Shown here in pieces: positions 12,701-23,032 of a stretch of DNA of 64,000 nt; within the stretch, counting starts at the first letter, position 1; the number at the start of each line of letters is the position of its first letter. Source of the DNA: Zygnema cylindricum (lineage: Eukaryota > Streptophyta > Zygnematophyceae > Zygnematales > Zygnemataceae); the NCBI GenBank assembly GCA_037447655.1, contig JBBHKE010001902.1, positions 372,062-436,061 of the forward strand. Reading direction: 5' to 3'. The notes under the pieces were generated by a model that was given only the letters and a program-made list of their open reading frames with translations, did no database searches and was not told the origin of the DNA. Position numbers and translations under genes: made by a program.

Positions 12701-14083
12701 ATCGAACTCTTTGTCATCTAACAAAAATGTAGTGACAAGATTTCCTTTCAGCTGAGGAATGTAGAGTACATCTGAGAATGTGAGTATAGAAGTCTTACCC
12801 TCTACTAAGAATTTTAGATTTACTGATCCCACTAGATCTGTAGTAACCACTCTCCCATCCCGATATTCTATTTCTACAGTAGGAATTTTCTTTAGCTTAG
12901 TGAAGAGGTCCTTGTCACGACACATATGCATGGATGCACCTGAGTCGATGATTCATCCTTTCTCTGGAGCTTCTCGAATTGCTCTAAGGGCACACTTTTG
13001 TCTCCGAGGGATCTCCTTCTCCTCCACACTCTTGTCAAGAAGAAGCTCCCCATCCTCCTTAGAGGACTTGTCCTCAATCTCTCTTGTCACCTTTCTGACT
13101 AAAAGTGCCTTTTTCTTCCCTCCAAAAGAACCCCCTCCATGGTTCTCTTGGAGCCTCAGTTCCGATAGCTTGACACAATCCGCGATAAATTGTCCCGGCT
13201 TTTTGCAAAAATGGCATAGGCCTTTTGTGGGGCTCGGTCCTCCAGGCTGAACTCTTTCTCCTTAGTATAGTTTTTTCGAGTCCGGTTTCCCCTTGTCCCC
13301 TCCGGTGGCTAGTGCTTGAACCTTCTTTCTTCCTCTCCTGATGTCAATTGTGTTCTCTTGCACAAGTATCATGCGGACCACTATAATCCACTTCCATGAA
13401 CTATCATTAATTTCCTCTACTGTACACTATATTCTCATATTCGTCGGGTAACTTCATGATGAGAGTGTTAACCTTCATCTTCATTGTACCTGTCCATCCG
13501 GCACTCCCCATCTCCATATACAAACAAGAAAGATCATTACAGTAGTCTTACATCTTTCCCCCTTTGTAAGTATAATTTCCCAACTTTTTCTCTACCAACT
13601 AGAGCTCTTGAATTGTACCATCTCTATAGATCTCTATCAAACTCACCACCTACTCCTCGGCCTTGTAAACGTTAAGGTGAGGACTTGCCAAGTGTCTCAA
13701 AATGAAGTTCTTGGTAGCCATGTTGTTGTCTTCCCACATTTGAGTATCGGTCTCCATGGTATTCACGATCGTTGCTCCTGGTGTCGTGGGAATAGGAGCA
13801 ATAGGAGTACGAGGTGTCTCATTTTCTTTCCCTTTTTTGGACATGCTGCTGTCCCCATCATCTGCCTCCTCTGCTCAACAGATGTTGTTACAAAAAATCT
13901 TTTTCCACCATATCCCGGTGGTGTTCCTTGAGGTGGACGTTTAACTTTTCCAATAACAATGCCCGAGAATCGTTTTTCATACAAAGCCCCTATCAACATG
14001 GCTTCCCAATAAATAAACCGTGATCCATTGAAGATGGGCACCCTAGAGGGTGGGCCCATAACCTGCAATTTTGTGTCCTCCAT
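9743..14083 (-). pseudogene. Element B Gag-Pol polyprotein, broken
   Basis: Gag starts at 14083 inside the 5' LTR (MEDTKLQVMGPPSRVPIFNG). Going down: zinc knuckle with Gln in place of His (CHFCKKPGQFIADC, about 13225-13180), protease IIDSGASMHMC (about 12955-12923), integrase, RT ([19 protein letters not shown] near 11115), YMDD-type active site near 10745, and a long intact RNase H reading frame 10663-9743 with DASYGD, EAEYMAS and CDNQAA. Several integrase residues are lost: the zinc motif reads WH.RLGQ and CSGS where relatives have LGH and CSGC, and HTDIWG reads HTYIWG, losing the first catalytic Asp. Frameshifts and stops separate the blocks. Confidence 0.9.
14049..14063 (-). other. Element B primer-binding site (half-tRNA type)
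   Basis: The minus strand reads GGTTATGGGCCCACC immediately after the LTR end. This is a 15-nt perfect complement to the anticodon arm GGTGGGCCCATAACC of plant initiator tRNA-Met as I know that tRNA. It is translated as part of Gag (VMGPP). Confidence 0.82.
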
Positions 14084-15096
14084 TAGACTACATAATTCAA
14101 TAATCCTCTAGATAGTTCTTAACTAACCCACTTTCAATGCCAACCACTCCTACCTAAGAATACAAGCAGACAATTTGATTGCACCCTTGTGCAGCGTAGA
14201 CTCCCCTAAGTCTGTAGGAAAAAGAATCTCTGAAAACGCCCAACCAGGCGATAAGTTATGGGGTGGCAAAGATGCCTATTTTATACAAACCCTCAAGGGG
14301 AGAGGTGACTGAAAAAACACTAATTCTTGATTCCCTCTAATAACTCCTATCTACTAAAGTAAGGACCAATTATATTGCTGTACCGTACCAAAAAGTACTG
14401 TTGACGGTGTACCTTTTGTACGACAAATGTACTACCAGGCTATTACGTGGACGCGTGCCCTCTTTTTACTCGTCCATTAGTTCCTCAAAATTTTCGCGAC
14501 CTAATGTGATCTCTCCACGTGGCGCAAGGTCATGCCATGTCAAAAAAAGCCAAAGTGACCACTCCGGGATTTCGGCGATGATGTGCGCCGTTGGATATGA
14601 ACCGAAATGCAATTTCAGCCTTTATAAATACTTGCGCAATATTCGTTTCACTATCGAAACAAAATGCTAGGTATCTGTTTCGAAATAGTATCGTACTTCG
14701 TACTTTACAAAACTGTATCTATGCACGCAGTATACAGTTTCAGTTAAATGAATTCGTTCACTCTTAATTAATTATATATCTATCATACCCTATAGCATTT
14801 AGCATTGGTCTTACCCTATTAGGATAAAGTTGACCGCTACTGGCCAACTTGACGAACGGCAGGTACCGCGATCAAGTCCTGGGTCCGTCAAGTTTTTTTT
14901 TAGTAACCTACTAAAAACAACTGCTAGTTGAACTAAGGCATCCATGGTTCAACCACCCTCTCTATCGTTCAATGACTACAACAAGTATGGGGGCTAGAGA
15001 GAGGAGGTGGAGGCAGGCTGTCCGTCCTTTTTTTTTTCCTTTTATACTAACATATTTATACATAGAAAATACTCTAGAAATCTATTAATTTCAACA
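14064..15096 (-). repeat. Element B 5' LTR
   Basis: Starts TGTTGAAATTAATAG at 15096 and ends AAAATTGCA at 14064. The Gag ATG is at 14083-14081, 20 nt inside. A TATA-like TTTGTATAAAATAGG (minus strand) lies near 14290-14276. Confidence 0.92.
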
Positions 15097-16217
15097 GATC
15101 CTGAGTACAATCAAATCCGAGAGGGTGGACAAAAGGACGAAGGCGACCACGAGCTCTCGGAAGCTGAAGAATCTAAGAAGACTTTGACACCCCCGCCAAA
15201 AGAGAATCGCGCCTCTTATTTGGAGGTGTGGAGGGAATTCAACCAAAAAAGCTCTGCGGATGAGCAATCTCCGGAAAGATCTAAGAAGCGGGCAGAAGAA
15301 CGGTACCCTAGCGAGGATGATGTTTATGTCCACCCACGAGAAAGAGGGGAAACCGAGGAAGAAAGCAAAAGGGAGGAAGAAATCCTTGATTACTTATTTC
15401 CGCTACCTGCTGATCATGAAATCCTTGATCTTACCTTCAGTTTTGAAAAACGGCTCTTTTGGAAACCATCGGAGTGGCCAGCACACTGGCGTATGGGGAA
15501 GTTTGGGGAACCACTCAACATCTATGCCCATGTGCTTTCTCACCCCGCGTGGAGTCTCATGCGAACGTCAGATTTAGGGAACAATTATAAGGGCTACGTG
15601 CAACTAAACCCTCATTCCTTGCCGTATGTAGAGGTGGTTGAAGACACTACCGCTACCGTGTGGATGTCCTGGGCCTACTCCGCCGGTATCATCCGTGGGA
15701 TGTCCGTCTCCACCACATCATTACACGGGCCGAGATCACACCCGAAGTACGAGCACTCAAACTGACTCAAAAAAATGCGCTGCAGCGGGCTTGAGAGGCC
15801 CAAAAACACTCATCTTTCAAGCTAAGGAAGGTGCCTCGGTGGGAACGTGAAATGGAGGAAGAGGAAACATTATCCGCGGCTCCCCAAAATTCGACGCTAG
15901 TGGAGCCAGATCTTCCCCTACCGCAACCTCTGGCATTAAAGACTGTCCCAGAGGGGGGAAATCAAAATTTATGATGGCGGATCACTCGGCGTCACCTAGT
16001 AGCCAGCGATCATTAAATAGGACTACATAGGACTACAGGAGACAAAATATTAGGACCTCCAAGGTTAGTTCGATGAGCTGAAGGAAAACGAGCAGCAGCT
16101 CATCCAACGAATCAACTCACTCTTCTAAGAGTTCTTGGAGTTTCCCCGTGACACCTTCAAACTACTCCTGCAACTCTAGTTTCCCTTGAGGATCAAAATT
16201 CAGCGGGACGATGAATT
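15097..16217 (+). pseudogene. Gypsy C-terminal extension, continued (unknown domain)
   Basis: Once B is removed, the frame from 8695 continues here at GAG 15103. An open stretch to about 15645 is charged and Glu-rich (SADEQSPERSKKRAEERYPS), then more globular, with WKPSEWPAHWRMGKFGEP and LNPHSLPYVEVVED. Near 15645 a frameshift moves the likely reading to HPWDVRLHHIITRAEITPEV, which then meets a stop near 15790 and runs to about 15970. A third stretch has a coiled-coil-like FDELKENEQQLIQRINSLF (about 16070-16126). Element D splits it after QRDDEF at 16217. I cannot assign a family; it may be a long tail of gypsy Pol or a separate 3' ORF. Confidence 0.6.
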
Positions 16218-17165
16218 TGTAACTCTGAGACCTCCATAAGTCCTCAGAGTGGACAGCTTCCAAGAAGCCTCTAGGATAACTGTGACCCCTTTGTGTTTCA
16301 GCAAAAACAATTGCCACCCTGGCAGACAAAAACTCTAAACACATGCACCTCTGTGAAGGCAAGACTCCCTTGAGTGGATAGCAAAAAGAATCTCTGAATT
16401 TGCTCCCCTGAGCAGTAAGTTTTGGAGGGTCAAAGTTGACCTTTTGTACAGAAGCTCTCTGAAGAGAGGGTCCTATCTCCTAATTTTTTTAAGTCCTATC
16501 TCTCTCACAGACTCTATCTACTGATGTACGGAACCAATCAGATTACAGTTCTGTACGCAAAAGTACAGCTGCTGGTGTACTTTATGTACGGACATTGTAC
16601 GACATGGCCTAAATGTCGACACATGTCATATCCGGATTCGGTGCCATAATCTGCGGATATACCACGATCCAATGTAATTTCGCCACGTGACATGCGCGGT
16701 ATTCGTTTCACTAAAGAAATAAATTGGCGGTATTGATTTCTTGTCCGTACTGTAATCCTTACTTATACATTACCGGATCTATATATCCCGTAAACAATTA
16801 CAGTTAAATGATTTATCCTACGTATTCATGTTTAAATAAATATCAAACCATATACTACGTAACATTAGTTCTAGACTTAACGGCTAAAGCTACCGGCTAC
16901 CGGCTAACTGCCGGCCGGTAGTAACCAGGATAAAATCCTGTGGCCGGCACATACCCTTTAAGTAAATAAACCCCTAACTAATATAAATTTCTCGTAAACC
17001 TCTGGATAGCCAAGGTAGCCATGGTTCTAGCTCCCTCTCCAATTTCTCAATGACTGCGACAAGTTTGAGAGTTGGAGAAAGAAGTTAGACGTAGACTGCC
17101 TCGGCTTCTTTCTATATTTCTATTTAGACCTAGAAAATACTTAAAATGGACCATTAATTTCTACA
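16218..17165 (-). repeat. Element D 3' LTR (internally deleted)
   Basis: Minus strand TGTAGAAATTAATGG (17165) to GAGTTACA (16218). It lacks about 107 bp present in the 5' LTR between CGCCACGTG and ACATGCGCGG. The LTR-internal ATG is kept (16237-16235), 20 nt from the end. A B-box-like GGATAAAATCC is at 16928-16938 on the plus strand. The purine tract AATAAGGGGAG lies beside it at 17166-17176. Confidence 0.92.
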
Positions 17166-17178
17166 CTCCCCTTATTTT

Positions 17179-20100
17179 TTAGTCAATCTTTAATTTCAGA
17201 CCACACTTCTCCCTGCAGAAAATTAGCTTAGGGGAAGGCACAAGTTTGGTCATCATATTTGCTACCATCTCACTGTCTGGTCTATACTCTAAACTAATTA
17301 TTTTGTTTTCTACTTTCTCTCTAACAAAGTTCAGTCTTATGTCCATGTGTTTGGCTTTAAAATGATGTTTAGGATTGGCAGAAAATAGCGATTGCTGCCT
17401 GATTATCACAAAAAAAATTCTGCACACCACTCTTAAGGTGACCAAGCTCACCAAGCAAAGACTTGACCCACATCAATTCTTTTACAGCAGAGCAAGAGGC
17501 CATATACTCAGCCTCCATGGTGGAATGAGCAATAACTTTTTGCTGTTTTATAGCAAGCCCCATCCCCCACATATAATACATATCCTGAAGTGCATCTCCT
17601 CATCGGAGCATCACCATAACAAGCATCACTCCAAGTAATGATGTCAGTATTCTCCCCACCCAAATGCAACCATATATCCCTAGTTCATATCAAATATCTA
17701 AGGACTCTCTTAGCTGCCTCCCAATCCCTCTTAGTGGGAGCATTTAGACTTCTACTTAGCACTCCTACAGCTGCAGCTAAATCTGGCTGGGTACAATTCA
17801 TTAAATATATTAGACTTCCCACTACTTGCCTGTAAATAATAGTCTGCATGAACTTCTGTTCTTCAGGAGATAATTCCTTGTCTAAGACTATGACTACTTC
17901 TTCCTCACTCCCCTCACTTCCCTTCTTCAACTCCATTGGAGTTGTACAACTATTAGCTTTATCCATCTGTCAAGCATGTTCCCTATTGCTTCATTTTGAG
18001 TCAATCTTATAAACTTTCTTTTTCGGTCTCTCTCTACTTGAATTCCCAAAATATATTTTGCTTCCCCCATATCCTTCATTTCAAATCTCCCATTAAGATC
18101 GGTTTTCAGTTATTAATTTTTTCCATTGATTTATTTAAAACAAGCAAATCATCAACATAAATTGCAATAAATATAAAACCTTCCTCATCTTTGAAAACAT
18201 AGATTGAGTGATTTGAGCTGATCCAGATATATCCCAGACCGATAAGAAACTCATCAAGCTTCTTATTCCACTGCCGAGGCGCCTGTTTCAAACCATAAAA
18301 AGATTTAATCAACCGACATACATTATACTCCTCTCCTTCCTCCACAAACCCTTCGGGTTGTCGCATGAAGATCTCCTCTTCCAATTCTCCATGCAAAAGG
18401 CTGTCTTGATGTCCATCTGATGCACCTGCATGTCTTCCGCTGCTGCCAAGCTGAGAAGTATGGGGACAGAGGGAAATCTGACCACCGGGGCAAAGGTTTC
18501 CTCGTAGTCAATTCCCTCCTTTTGTGTAAATTCATTTGCTACTAATCGAGGCCTTGTAGCGCTCAATCGTGTTATCTGGGTGCAGTTTTAATTTGAAAAC
18601 CCACTTACAACCGATTGGTTTTCGGTTTGGTGGACAATCCACCAGCTCCCAAGTATCGGCTGCCATAATTGAAGCCATCTCATCATTGATGGCTGTCTTC
18701 CACCAATTCCTTTCTGGACAAGTCATCGCCTCTCCATAAGTCTGAGGTTCATCTTGATGAGATAGTTATGTTACCTTGTTATTAACCTGTTTTTCTTACA
18801 GTCTTTTGCTACTTCTCCTTCCCCCTTCAAAATTTGAGGCTGGAATAGATGGTTCTCGTGGACTCTTTCGAACAAACTCGGCTTCTCCCCTATCCCTTGA
18901 TTTCGAATCAATTTCCACCACGTCTTCCGCTTTGTGTAGAGTTGCCAATGGAGTTTCCACAGTCGAGTCCTTTTCGGTTTTATTTGTACCCGCAAGAATG
19001 TCATCTTCTCTAAAACCTGGATAGTTAGGAAGCTCAAAGTCATCGGAATTTTTTGACTCAAATCTGATTTTTACTGACTTTGTATATTTGAAGGGATCCA
19101 CAGACTTTCCTTCATCCATAACTACTAGATGCTTTAGTAAGATTATATCTTCCCTTTTTAGATCATAAACTCTATATCCATTAACATCCTCATCATATCC
19201 TAATAAGTATCCCGGTTTTCCTTTGGAATCTAGCTTCCAATTAGACCGATCTGTATCTAGACTGAAAACTTGACTGCCAAAAACCTTTAAGTGAGATATG
19301 TCTAGTTTCTTACCTGTCCATCTCTCATAAGGTGTTTGATCTTTTATAGCTGAAGTAAGAACTCTATTTTTGAGGTAATTAGCACAGTTCATTGCTTCTG
19401 CCCAAAACCTTTTTCCTATCTTCTTATTTGACAACATAGTTCTAGCACTATCACTTAGTGTTCTATTTAACCTTTCAGCTACCCCATTCTGTTCAGGATT
19501 TTTTGGAACTGTCTTTTGGTGTTGGACCCCATCCTCCCTCAGAAAATCCTCAAACTGGTTAGAAATATACTCTCCACCATTGTCACTCCGTATTCTCTTG
19601 ATTGGAGTTTCATGGAGTTTTTCGCTCCATGCTTTATATTGTCTAAAACAATCCTGAGCTTCAGACTTCTTTTTTCAAAAAATACACTCGGGAATACCGA
19701 GACCAATCATTAGTGATAGTCATCATAAATCTCTTCCCCCCTGGTGAGGGCACCAAATATCTATGTGAACTAGATCCAGAATTTTTTTCTCCCTTATAGG
19801 TGGTTGTTTTAGGAAAGGGTAATCTGTGTGTTTTACCTTGAGCACATCCACTACAATCACTTATATTATCACTCTCACTGAACTGAACCCCTTCCACCAC
19901 TCCCATCTTTTTCATCTCTCTTAACTTGTTTAGATTCACATGCCCAAGCCTCTTATGCCACATCATAATATCATGAACACCAGTATAATAAAGTTTCTTC
20001 TTTTCATTACTTAAAACCAGCCTAAACATCCCATGGCTACCTTTCTCAGCAATGAAATAGACATCCTCCTCAAAACTAGCAATAAAGACTCCTTCCCTAG

Positions 20101-21508
20101 TGATAGTAAAAAAACCTTTATATCTTAATACGGATGTAGAGATGAGGTTTTTGTTCAGCTCCGGAATAAACAATACATCGGAGAATGTTACTATGGATGT
20201 CTTTCCATCTACTAAAACTTTCAAATCTACCCATCCTACATGAGTAGTGGTGACTACCTCCCATCCCGTACTCTATCTCTACGGTGGGAATATTTCTTAT
20301 CTTAGTGAACAGGTGCCTATCCTTACACATGTGCATGGAGGCACCTGAATCTACAATCCATCCTGCTCCACCTTTCAATCCACCGTAAGCACATTTCTAC
20401 CTTCGTGGAATTTCGACCTCGTTTTTCGCCTCCAACTCCTCATCCAAAAGGAGCTCATCGTCCTCGTCTTTGGATTCCGCCTCATGTACCTGTGTCACAA
20501 GGGCCTTTTTCTTTCCTCTCGGGGTACCACCAGTCTGCCCCTTCTTTAATCGAAGCTTGGTTAGCTTAGTGCACTCTGCCATATAATGCCCGTGTTTCTT
20601 ACAAAAATGACATAAACCTTTGTGAGCCCTTAATCCAAACTCTTCGGTCTGATGTTTCTGCTCCCTCCCCCCATAGTTTCCGACCGGTTTCCGTGAATCC
20701 TTGTTCCTCTAATCGGTCGCAGTTGCCAAGGCTTGGCCACTCTTTCATCCCCTTTGGATCTCAATCGTATTCTCCCGAACGAGAATCATCCCTACCACTG
20801 AGTTTCATATCCACCTTGAGTTCGGCAAGTCGTGCACACGGTTGACTATGTTCTCGAACTCATCGGGTAACTTCATCAGCTAACAGTTAACCTTTTCTTT
20901 TTCACTAAAATCTTTTCCCGCACTCTCTAGCTCCATGAAGAGTGTAGCAAGCTCATTCCAAAAATCCAACATCCCTCCCCCTTTGTATATATACTCCTTA
21001 ACTTTCTGATCAGCCAACTGTTGTTGCGAAACGTACCACTTTGGTACATCTTTATGAGAGCCATCCAAAGATCGGATGCCCTTTCTACCTGCAAATGAGG
21101 ACATGCAAGTCCTTGAGTGAGATGGCGTAGGATGAAGTGCTTTGCCGCCATATTATTGAAGTCCCAGGTTTCACTATCATTCTCCTCGTTCCTCGGAATA
21201 GGTGACATGAATGCCGAACCAGTTGCTATTGGTGTGGTCGCCTCCTTCTCCTTTCCTTTGTCCACCACTTCTCCTTCCTTTGTTTCCTCTATTGAAGGTG
21301 GATCCTCTTTCTTGGTGAATATGCTTCCTCGAAATCCTGGAGGGATTTCAAGACTTGATGGATGCCCCAACCGTCCACTCACTATCCCTCAAAACCTTTT
21401 TTCGCATAGAGATCCTATCATCATACTTTCCCAGTATATGAAGCCACTTCCATTAAAGATTAGTACCCTAGAGGGTGGGCTCATAACCTGTAACTCTAAG
21501 ACCTCCAT
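17179..21508 (-). pseudogene. Element D Gag-Pol polyprotein, broken
   Basis: Gag starts at 21508 in the 5' LTR (MEVLELQVMSPPSRVLIFNG). Visible on the minus strand: intact zinc knuckle CHFCKKHGHYMAEC (about 20610-20570), acidic linker DEDDELLLDEELEAKNEVE, protease IVDSGASMHMC (about 20360), integrase zinc motif WHKRLGHV and CSGCAQGK (19965-19830), SDNGGEY near 19590, NGVAERLN near 19480, RT with YVDDLL near 18150, and RNase H ending LKLKID at 17179. Gag runs into the protease without the deletion seen in C, so D shows the original one-ORF layout. A frameshift falls beside the first integrase Asp, and many other stops are present. Confidence 0.9.
21474..21488 (-). other. Element D primer-binding site (half-tRNA type)
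   Basis: Minus strand GGTTATGAGCCCACC right after the LTR end; one base (G to A) differs from the perfect site in B and C. Translated as VMSPP in Gag. Confidence 0.78.
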
Positions 21509-22543
21509 AAGTCCTCAGAGTGGACAGCTTCCAAAAAGCTTCTAAGATAACTTTGGCCCCTTTGTGTTTCAGCAAAATCAACTGCCACCTTGGCAGACAA
21601 AAACTCTGAACACCTGCACCCCTGTGAAGGCAAGACTCTCTTGAGTGGATAGCAAAAAGAATCTCTGAATTTGCTCCCCTAAGTAGTAAGTTATGGAGGG
21701 TCAAAGTTGACCTTTTGTACAGAAGCTCTCTGGGAGAGAGGGTCCTATCTCCTAATTTTTCTAAGTCCTATCTCTCTCACAGACTCTATCTATTGATGTA
21801 CGGAACCAATCATATTACAATTTTGTACGCAAAAGTACAGCTGCCGGTGTACTTTATGTACAGATATTGTACGACATGGCCTAAATGTTAACATATGTTA
21901 TATCCGGATTCGGTGCCATAATCCTGGAGATACCATGATCCAATGTAATTTCGCCACGTGTCATCAGATGTGGCGATGGCCACAAACTGCCGAAATCTTC
22001 TTCTAGGATCTCGGCGCTAATTCCGGCCGTCCGATCAAATTCGATTTTAATTGTAGCCGTAATAAATACATGCGCGGTATTCGTTTCACTAAAGAAATAA
22101 ATGCGCGGTATTGATTTTTTGTCCGTACCGTAATCTGTACTTATACATTACCGGATCTATGTATCTCGTAAACAATTACAGTTAAATGATTTATCCTACG
22201 TATTCATGTTTAAATAAATATCAAACCATATTCTACATAACATTAGTTCTAGACTTAACAGCTAAGGCTACCGGCTAATTGATGTGTGCCGGCCTGTAGG
22301 TACCAGGATCAAATCCTGTGGCCGGCACATACCCTTTTAGTAAATAAACCCCTAACAAATATAAATTTCCCGTAAACCTCTGGATAGCCTAGGTAGACAT
22401 GGTTCTAGCTCCCTCTCCAATTTCTTAGTGACTACGACAAGTTTGAGAGTTGGAGAAAGAAGTTAGAGGTAGGATGCCTCGGCTTCTTTCTATATTTCTA
22501 TTTAGACCTAGAAAATACTTTAAATGGACCATTAATTTCTAGA
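21489..22543 (-). repeat. Element D 5' LTR with antisense tRNA-like module
   Basis: Full-length 1055-bp LTR. The terminal TG is mutated (minus strand starts TCTAGAAATTAATGG where the 3' LTR has TGTAGAAATTAATGG). The plus strand carries a tRNA-like stretch from about 22243 to 22338: a D-arm-like TTAACAGCTAAGG, a B-box-like GGATCAAATCC (22306-22316) and a T4 run at 22335-22338. The Gag ATG is at 21508-21506. Confidence 0.88.
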
Positions 22544-22548
22544 GAATT

Positions 22549-22610
22549 CCTAGTGGAGGGCACTGTAAAAGGTTTACATGGACTTAGGGGGTTGAGAGTA
22601 GAATAGAGAA
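22549..22610 (+). pseudogene. Gypsy 3' ORF, last codons
   Basis: Joined to the sequence before element D through the GAATT duplication, the frame reads on from QRDDEF into LVEGTVKGLHGLRGLRVE and stops (TAG about 22606-22608). In-frame continuation across the insertion supports one original ORF. A purine-rich run ACTTAGGGGG at 22582-22591 may be the gypsy polypurine tract, in which case these last codons reach into the LTR. Confidence 0.5.
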
Positions 22611-23032
22611 GCAGCTAAGACTATGCTTTTTGACAATGCAGCTGCTATGTTTGAGAAGCGCACCTGCGATGTCGCCTTAGCGCAGCATCGCAGCATAGCA
22701 ACGCAACAGAATGTGGTAGAAGTAATACTTCTAAAACCTAGTGTGGTTAGGACACGTCAGACCGAGGACTGCCACGTGTACATAGGGGTACAGTTCTAGT
22801 GCTGATTTGTTTAGTGGCTAGCTAGTATAAATAACTATAAGTGTGAGGAAAAAGAGACTTTTTAGAGTGAGTGTACTCTGAGTAGAATCTTGTATTCTCT
22901 TCTCACGAATTAATATACTCTTGAGGTCTTCCTTGTGGATGCCGTATGCTTTTACTGTTGCTACGAGTGGTTCCTTTAAGCTTTCTGTTGTGCATTGTGG
23001 TGTTATTTTACTGTTGATTTACTCCTTTTACA
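22593..23032 (+). repeat. Probable gypsy 3' LTR
   Basis: Non-coding stretch between the end of the gypsy ORF and the RT of element E, with a TATA-like AGTATAAATAACTATA (about 22823-22838) and T-rich downstream sequence. I place the end at CTTTTACA (23032) because copia RT codons begin right after it. The start is 22593 (TGAGAG after a purine run) or less likely 22711 (TGTGG). No second LTR is in the window to confirm either. Confidence 0.45.

Larger units (their letters stand above)
8696..15096 (-). mobile_element. Ty1/copia element B (complete, degenerate)
   Basis: 6401-bp copia element on the minus strand, with LTRs of 1034 bp (8696-9729) and 1033 bp (14064-15096) and an imperfect 5-bp target duplication GATGC (8691-8695) / GATCC (15097-15101). 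Internal order on the minus strand is gag, protease, integrase, RT, RNase H. It is close to element A in LTR and protein sequence. It entered the gypsy C-terminal extension. Confidence 0.94.
16218..22543 (-). mobile_element. Ty1/copia element D (complete, degenerate)
   Basis: 6326-bp copia element on the minus strand with a perfect 5-bp target duplication GAATT (16213-16217 and 22544-22548). LTRs are 948 bp (16218-17165) and 1055 bp (21489-22543). The difference is one internal deletion of about 107 bp in the 3' LTR near 16689. The proteins and LTR belong to the same subfamily as element C. It entered the gypsy 3' ORF. Confidence 0.95.
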
